The notes beneath the pieces were generated by a model. The model did no database searches, was not told the origin of the DNA, and worked only from the letters and a program-made list of their open reading frames with translations. A program made the translations under genes and the position numbers. This document shows, piece by piece, positions 38,938-42,277 of a stretch of DNA of 42,277 nucleotides; positions within the stretch are counted from its first letter, which is position 1; every line of letters starts with the position of its first letter. Origin of the DNA: Myxococcales bacterium (GTDB taxonomy: Bacteria > Myxococcota_A > Polyangia > Haliangiales > Haliangiaceae). The DNA lies in NCBI GenBank assembly GCA_028287115.1, contig JAQBQF010000269.1:1-42277 (forward strand), given 5' to 3'.

Positions 38938-40094
38938 TCATCGACGAGCTTCGCATCATAGGCTCCACGCAGACGAACGTGGTCATGGCGGCGGAGCTGA
39001 TCCGGATCGCCCAGCGCGCGCTGCGCAAGCGCCCTCCCGAGCCGCGCAAAGAGGGCCTCGGACAGCTCGTGTACCCGTTCGACAAGGATCTCGCGTGGGC
39101 CGCGACGATCTACATGCGCACGCCGACACGCGTGCTGTGGGACCTCTATCGCTCGCCGGCGAATCGGCTCGAGCCGCTCTACGACGAGCTCGTCGCGGAC
39201 ATGAAGGCCGATTCGCGGATGCTATGGCGCGATGGCGATGGGATCTCCGTCGAGGCGCGCCACGTGGAAGACTTCGCAGCCGGCGAGCGGCAGGTCGTCG
39301 GCACGGTCAAGAACGCGCTGCTCGATGCAGCAGGGCGCCGTGGTGCGCGGCTGCACGTCGATCCCGAGCGCCCGGCGACGCGATGGGTCGCGCGGCTCGA
39401 CGACAAGAACGAGCTCGTGATCTCGATCGACCTCGGCGGTGGGTCGCTGTCTCAGCGCGGGTGGCGGCGCGATACCGGGCCGGCACCGTTGCGCGAGCAC
39501 CTCGCCGCCGTGCTGCTGATGTTGGCGCGGTTCGATCCGCGCAAGGACATCCTCGTCGATCCGATGTGCGGCTCCGGCACGATTCCGATCGAAGCGGTTC
39601 ACCTCGCACGCGCGACGCCACGCAAGGCGCGCACGCTCGCGACGCTCGGGTTTGGGCGTGAGGCGAAACCACTCTACGAAGACGCGGCGCCGATCGTGAT
39701 CGGCTGCGATCTCGATCTGGAAGTCCTCGCCTCGGCACGCGACAACGCGCGTGCCGCCGGTATTCCGGATGCGATCACCTGGCAGCGCGCAGATGTCGCG
39801 ACGCTGACTCCCGACAAGATCGGCGAGATCGCGAAAGAGCGCGGTCGCGAGCCGGCGCCCGGCCTCCTGCTCTCGAACCCGCCCTACGGCGAACGACTCT
39901 CCGATGCCGAGCTCGGACCGCTCTACGAATCGCTCGCGATGACCTGTCGCAAGTTCGCGGGATGGCGCGCCGGCTTCCTCGTCGGCAATCCGCTGCTCGA
40001 GGACATCTTCCTGCGCGCGATCGGCCGCCCGCGGATCAAGAAGCCGCTCGCGAACGCGAACCTGCGCGCGTACTTCTATCTCTACGAGCTCTAG
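38934..40094 (+). CDS. RlmL-like rRNA (guanine-N2) methyltransferase
   Basis: 386 residues, from the ATG at 38934 overlapping the previous stop. Residues about 1-130 carry a degenerate THUMP-type RNA-binding part (YDELVADMKADSRMLWRDGD, RQVVGTVKNALLDAAGRRGA). Then come the RlmL linker strand SIDLGGGSLSQRGWRR and the methyltransferase. The latter has LVDPMCGSGTIPIEAVHLAR (motif I region), IVIGCDLDLEVLASARDN and LLLSNPPYGERLSDAELGPL (motif IV NPPY). This is the layout of RlmL/RlmKL N-half enzymes that methylate G2445 of 23S rRNA. Being single-domain, it lacks the RlmK half. Confidence 0.82.
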   Translation: MIIDELRIIGSTQTNVVMAAELIRIAQRALRKRPPEPRKEGLGQLVYPFDKDLAWAATIYMRTPTRVLWDLYRSPANRLEPLYDELVADMKADSRMLWRDGDGISVEARHVEDFAAGERQVVGTVKNALLDAAGRRGARLHVDPERPATRWVARLDDKNELVISIDLGGGSLSQRGWRRDTGPAPLREHLAAVLLMLARFDPRKDILVDPMCGSGTIPIEAVHLARATPRKARTLATLGFGREAKPLYEDAAPIVIGCDLDLEVLASARDNARAAGIPDAITWQRADVATLTPDKIGEIAKERGREPAPGLLLSNPPYGERLSDAELGPLYESLAMTCRKFAGWRAGFLVGNPLLEDIFLRAIGRPRIKKPLANANLRAYFYLYEL

Positions 40095-40097
40095 AGC

Positions 40098-40161
40098 GAG
40101 CGAGAGCACGCTCGAAGACCGCCGCATCGCGCGCGGTGCTTCGTGACGCGTGCTCGCGCTC
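40098..40161. terminator. Long inverted repeat between convergent genes
   Basis: GAGCGAGAGCACGC (40098-40111) faces GCGTGCTCGCGCTC (40148-40161), 14 bp with one mismatch. The 36-nt loop holds an inner ACCGC/GCGGT-type hairpin. It starts right after the RlmL-like stop (40094) and ends 20 bp before the minus-strand gene stop (40182), so it can end transcription from both sides. Confidence 0.55.
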
Positions 40162-40181
40162 TGAAGAGCGTCGCTGCGCGT

Positions 40182-40676
40182 TCAATCCGCGTGCGAGGCG
40201 GCCCACGCGCTGATCAGCTCGAAGTCATCGATGATCCGCGAGTGATAGTGGCCCCACAGATCCGAGACCATCACCATCGAGCCGCGTGACAGCTGCGGTG
40301 TGAGGTAGATCGCATAGTACTTCGCGCCTGAGCCGTCTTCGACTTCACCGACGAGATCGAGCGGCTGGTTCGAGACCGGGCACAGGAGCTCGCAGCGCGT
40401 GCCGGGCGGGATATCCGTGAATCCCTTTTTGCGCAGGTCGCCGTGAATCGGCGACAGGTGAACGAGTCCTTCGCGACCCGCGGCTCGAAGCTTCACCGTG
40501 ACTGCAGGATTGCCGTCGAAATCGACGTCCGAGATGCCGACGATGTTGTCACCCTTGGGCCCGTACGCCTGCGTGATGATCACCGTCACGTCGTTCTGCA
40601 CGGCGATGTGCTGGCCGGTGATGGCACGATGCTGGCCCGTAATCTTGAGGTTTTGGCGGTCGACGGGGTCGGTCAC
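40182..40676 (-). CDS. Uncharacterised beta-rich cytoplasmic protein
   Basis: 164 residues from a GTG at 40676; an ATG at 40760 would add 28 residues of poor composition, so the shorter form is preferred. The N-terminus has a partial repeat (QNLKITGQHRAITGQHIAVQ). Then come strands (TVIITQAYGPKGDNIVGISD, NPAVTVKLRAAGREGLVHLS) and a segment with GTRCELLCPVSNQPLDLVGE. The latter carries a Cys-x3-Cys pair like those in treble-clef metal sites. The C-terminus is SDLWGHYHSRIIDDFELISA. No signal peptide or known family. It is divergent from 40805 with a 128-bp gap. Confidence 0.55.
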   Translation of the reverse strand: MTDPVDRQNLKITGQHRAITGQHIAVQNDVTVIITQAYGPKGDNIVGISDVDFDGNPAVTVKLRAAGREGLVHLSPIHGDLRKKGFTDIPPGTRCELLCPVSNQPLDLVGEVEDGSGAKYYAIYLTPQLSRGSMVMVSDLWGHYHSRIIDDFELISAWAASHAD

Positions 40677-40804
40677 GCGCCCAGCTGGCCACGGCTTGCA
40701 ACTGTTAGCAAGCGTCGCGATCAAGGGTCGAGATCGAGCCGGCAGCTTACCGACGGTCATGTATAATCTGGCTTCGGGTCCAGGCCGGCCCACGCGCGGA
40801 AATC

Positions 40805-42277
40805 ATGAAACGATCTTTGGCTTTGGCGATCGTGTCTGCGGTGTTGATGATGCTGCCCGGTGCAGCTTCTGCGGCACGGCCCCGCGTTGCGTTGATCAAG
40901 TTCGATGGTGACCCTGGTGGCGAGGTCCAGGACCTCGTCAGCGAGGCGCTCGACGGCGACACGCTGGTGGTCGGCCCCAAAGAGGTCAATCGCACCGTCG
41001 ACAAGCTCGGGCTCTCGGATGACATGTCCGAAAAGGAGCTGAAGAAGCTCGCGACCGAGCTCGATGCCGACGCGGTCGTCCAGGGCAAGATCGGCAAGAA
41101 AGGCGACAACCGGATCGCCCACTTCAAGCTGTTCGTCCACGGCAAGAAGAAAGGTTTCTCGGTCGAGTTCTCGAACCTCAAGTCCGAAAAACTGAAGCAG
41201 ACGGTCCACGACAAGATGCTCGAGAAGATCGGCGGCGGATCGGACAGTAGATCCGGCGACGAAGAAGCAGACAAGAAGTCCGCGAAGAAGAAGAAGCACG
41301 GCGATGACGAAGCCGAGGCGGACGACAAGCCGAAAAAGAAGTCCGCGGAGGACGACGACGGCGCCGAGAAGAAGGCTGCCAAGAAGAAGAAAACAGACGA
41401 CGAGGACGACTCCAACACCAAGAAGAAGTCCGACGACGACGCGGCCACCAAGAAGAAGCACGACGACGACGAAGAGGCCGACAAACCGAAGAAGAAGAAG
41501 CACGGCGACGACGACGAGGCCGCCGCTGATAACGACGATGCGCCTCGCAAGTCGAAGAAGCGGACCGCGCGCCGCGGCGACGACGACTCGAGCGACGAGG
41601 AGCTCCACAAGAGCTCGGGCGACGACGAAACGCCGTCCAAGGCCGTACGTTCGGCCAACCGCCTCGCGGTGCGCGTCGACCTCGGCTTGTCCGTCACGAC
41701 GCGCAGCCTGACGTTCACGTCGCGCACGTTCGACCAGCGCCCGAACGGCTACACGAACTCGCCGGTGCCGGGGTTGCGCGTCGCCGGCGAGATCTATCCG
41801 TTCGCGTTCTCGGATCCGCACAGCCCGGCGGCGGGGATCGGGATCGCGGGCGATTACGACAAGACCTTGTCGCTGTCGCTGCAGAGCACCGCACAACCCG
41901 GCACGAAGTTCCCGGTCAACGAGAACCACTGGTCGATCGGCGCAAGGTATCGCGTGCCTTTCGGCATCAAGCCGACGAGCCCGACCTTGACGCTCGGCAT
42001 CGGCTACGGCACGCGGACGTTCAAGGTCGACCGCACGGCGCTGCAGCCGGGCAACGTGATCGATCTGCCGGACGTCGCCTACAAAGGCTTCTTGCCGGGA
42101 CTCGAGTTCCGCATCCCGGTCGCGCCCAACGTGGCGCTGTTCTTCGGCGGCAATGCGATCCTGGTCACCGCGGCGGGCGATATCCAGACCAACGCGCAGT
42201 ACGGCCAAGCCAAGATCACGGGCGGTGAGGGCCAGGCGGGCCTCGATGTTTTGGTCGGCAATCGCATCGCACTCCGG
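40805..42277 (+). CDS. Large envelope protein: TolB-N-like domain, charged linker, beta-barrel (3' end outside)
   Basis: The frame is open from the ATG at 40805 to the right edge (491 codons with no stop). The signal peptide is MKRSLALAIVSAVLMMLPGA (cleaved near residue 23). Residues 25-140 (RVALIKFDGDPGGEVQDLVS, DTLVVGPKEVNRTVDKLGLS, ELDADAVVQGKIGKKGDNRI) look like the TolB-N/curli-type alpha-beta domain that binds peptides. Residues about 142-275 are a very charged linker of Lys and Asp/Glu clusters, for example DEEADKKSAKKKKHGDDEAE. From about residue 285, amphipathic strands run (NRLAVRVDLGLSVTTRSLTF, LRVAGEIYPFAFSDPHSPAA, WSIGARYRVPFGIKPTSPTL, ALFFGGNAILVTAAGDIQTN), suggesting an outer-membrane barrel. 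No stop is seen, so length and end are unknown. Confidence 0.7.
   Translation, partial: MKRSLALAIVSAVLMMLPGAASAARPRVALIKFDGDPGGEVQDLVSEALDGDTLVVGPKEVNRTVDKLGLSDDMSEKELKKLATELDADAVVQGKIGKKGDNRIAHFKLFVHGKKKGFSVEFSNLKSEKLKQTVHDKMLEKIGGGSDSRSGDEEADKKSAKKKKHGDDEAEADDKPKKKSAEDDDGAEKKAAKKKKTDDEDDSNTKKKSDDDAATKKKHDDDEEADKPKKKKHGDDDEAAADNDDAPRKSKKRTARRGDDDSSDEELHKSSGDDETPSKAVRSANRLAVRVDLGLSVTTRSLTFTSRTFDQRPNGYTNSPVPGLRVAGEIYPFAFSDPHSPAAGIGIAGDYDKTLSLSLQSTAQPGTKFPVNENHWSIGARYRVPFGIKPTSPTLTLGIGYGTRTFKVDRTALQPGNVIDLPDVAYKGFLPGLEFRIPVAPNVALFFGGNAILVTAAGDIQTNAQYGQAKITGGEGQAGLDVLVGNRIALR

Noticed and set aside
40757..42208. Minus-strand frame opposite the TolB/barrel gene, Val/Leu-rich
   Set aside because: Its hydrophobic runs are the complement of the Lys/Asp clusters on the plus strand. 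The plus frame carries a signal peptide and is open to the window edge.
1..42277. CRISPR arrays, rRNA genes and riboswitches
   Set aside because: No spaced direct repeats, rRNA signature or recognisable aptamer core was seen in the intergenic regions read; a covariance-model scan was not available.

Overview
The window is 42.3 kb of GC-rich DNA with codon use typical of a soil or marine myxobacterium (phylum Myxococcota). The case rests on a MYXO-CTERM sorting tail at the left edge, an AgmX/PglI-type C-terminal domain, abundant lipoproteins and secreted HEAT/TPR proteins, a sigma-54 regulator with GAFTGA motif, and Asp/Pro-rich linkers. The genus cannot be fixed from the sequence alone.

Layout. 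(1) 1-9.0 kb is an accessory, gene-poor and scarred region. It holds the end of a MYXO-CTERM surface protein, remnants of a lipoprotein, an IS21 transposase, an LRR gene and a HigA antitoxin, two near-identical copies of a secreted barrel-like protein (2651-3256 and 6113-6718), two copies of a small winged-helix-like gene (1996-2364 and 8313-8684) and a GH15 glucosidase. A decayed integrative element lies between an intact tRNA-Cys (8930-9003) and a copy of its 3' half (6849-6893); it carries a higB/higA module, a ribbon-helix-helix gene with two nonsense codons and the N-terminus of a tyrosine integrase. (2) 9.06-17.83 kb is a minus-strand gene run, mostly with overlapping stops and starts: TPR lipoprotein, methyltransferase, 15-heme lipoprotein cytochrome, outer-membrane barrel, 18-heme periplasmic cytochrome, small membrane protein and lipoprotein. 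The cytochrome/barrel/cytochrome trio has the parts list of a porin-cytochrome conduit that moves electrons across the outer membrane. (3) 17.9-24.9 kb holds housekeeping and mixed genes: aspartate kinase, GDPD phosphodiesterase, DUF4337 protein, AbiEii-like nucleotidyltransferase, PDZ lipoprotein, thymidylate kinase (with an unusual P-loop), a HEAT/TPR membrane protein and a PilZ protein. (4) 25.0-35.7 kb, plus strand, is dominated by envelope signalling: PDZ-thioredoxin-like protein, gamma carbonic anhydrase, secreted HEAT protein, two HAMP-like membrane proteins without kinase domains, a soluble TPR-histidine kinase, a sigma-54 response regulator, a good -24/-12 promoter and then a PspA homologue, followed by an ECF sigma factor and an AgmX-domain membrane protein. 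(5) 35.8-42.3 kb holds a double-MaoC mesaconyl-CoA hydratase-like enzyme, an orphan SctJ/FliF-like lipoprotein, a SAP-MutH-like nuclease overlapping an RlmL-like rRNA methyltransferase, and a large TolB-like/charged-linker/barrel protein that runs off the right edge.

The two systems most worth attention are the predicted 33-heme porin-cytochrome conduit and the split-sensor/sigma-54/PspA cascade. All functions are read from sequence motifs; no database search or calculation was run.
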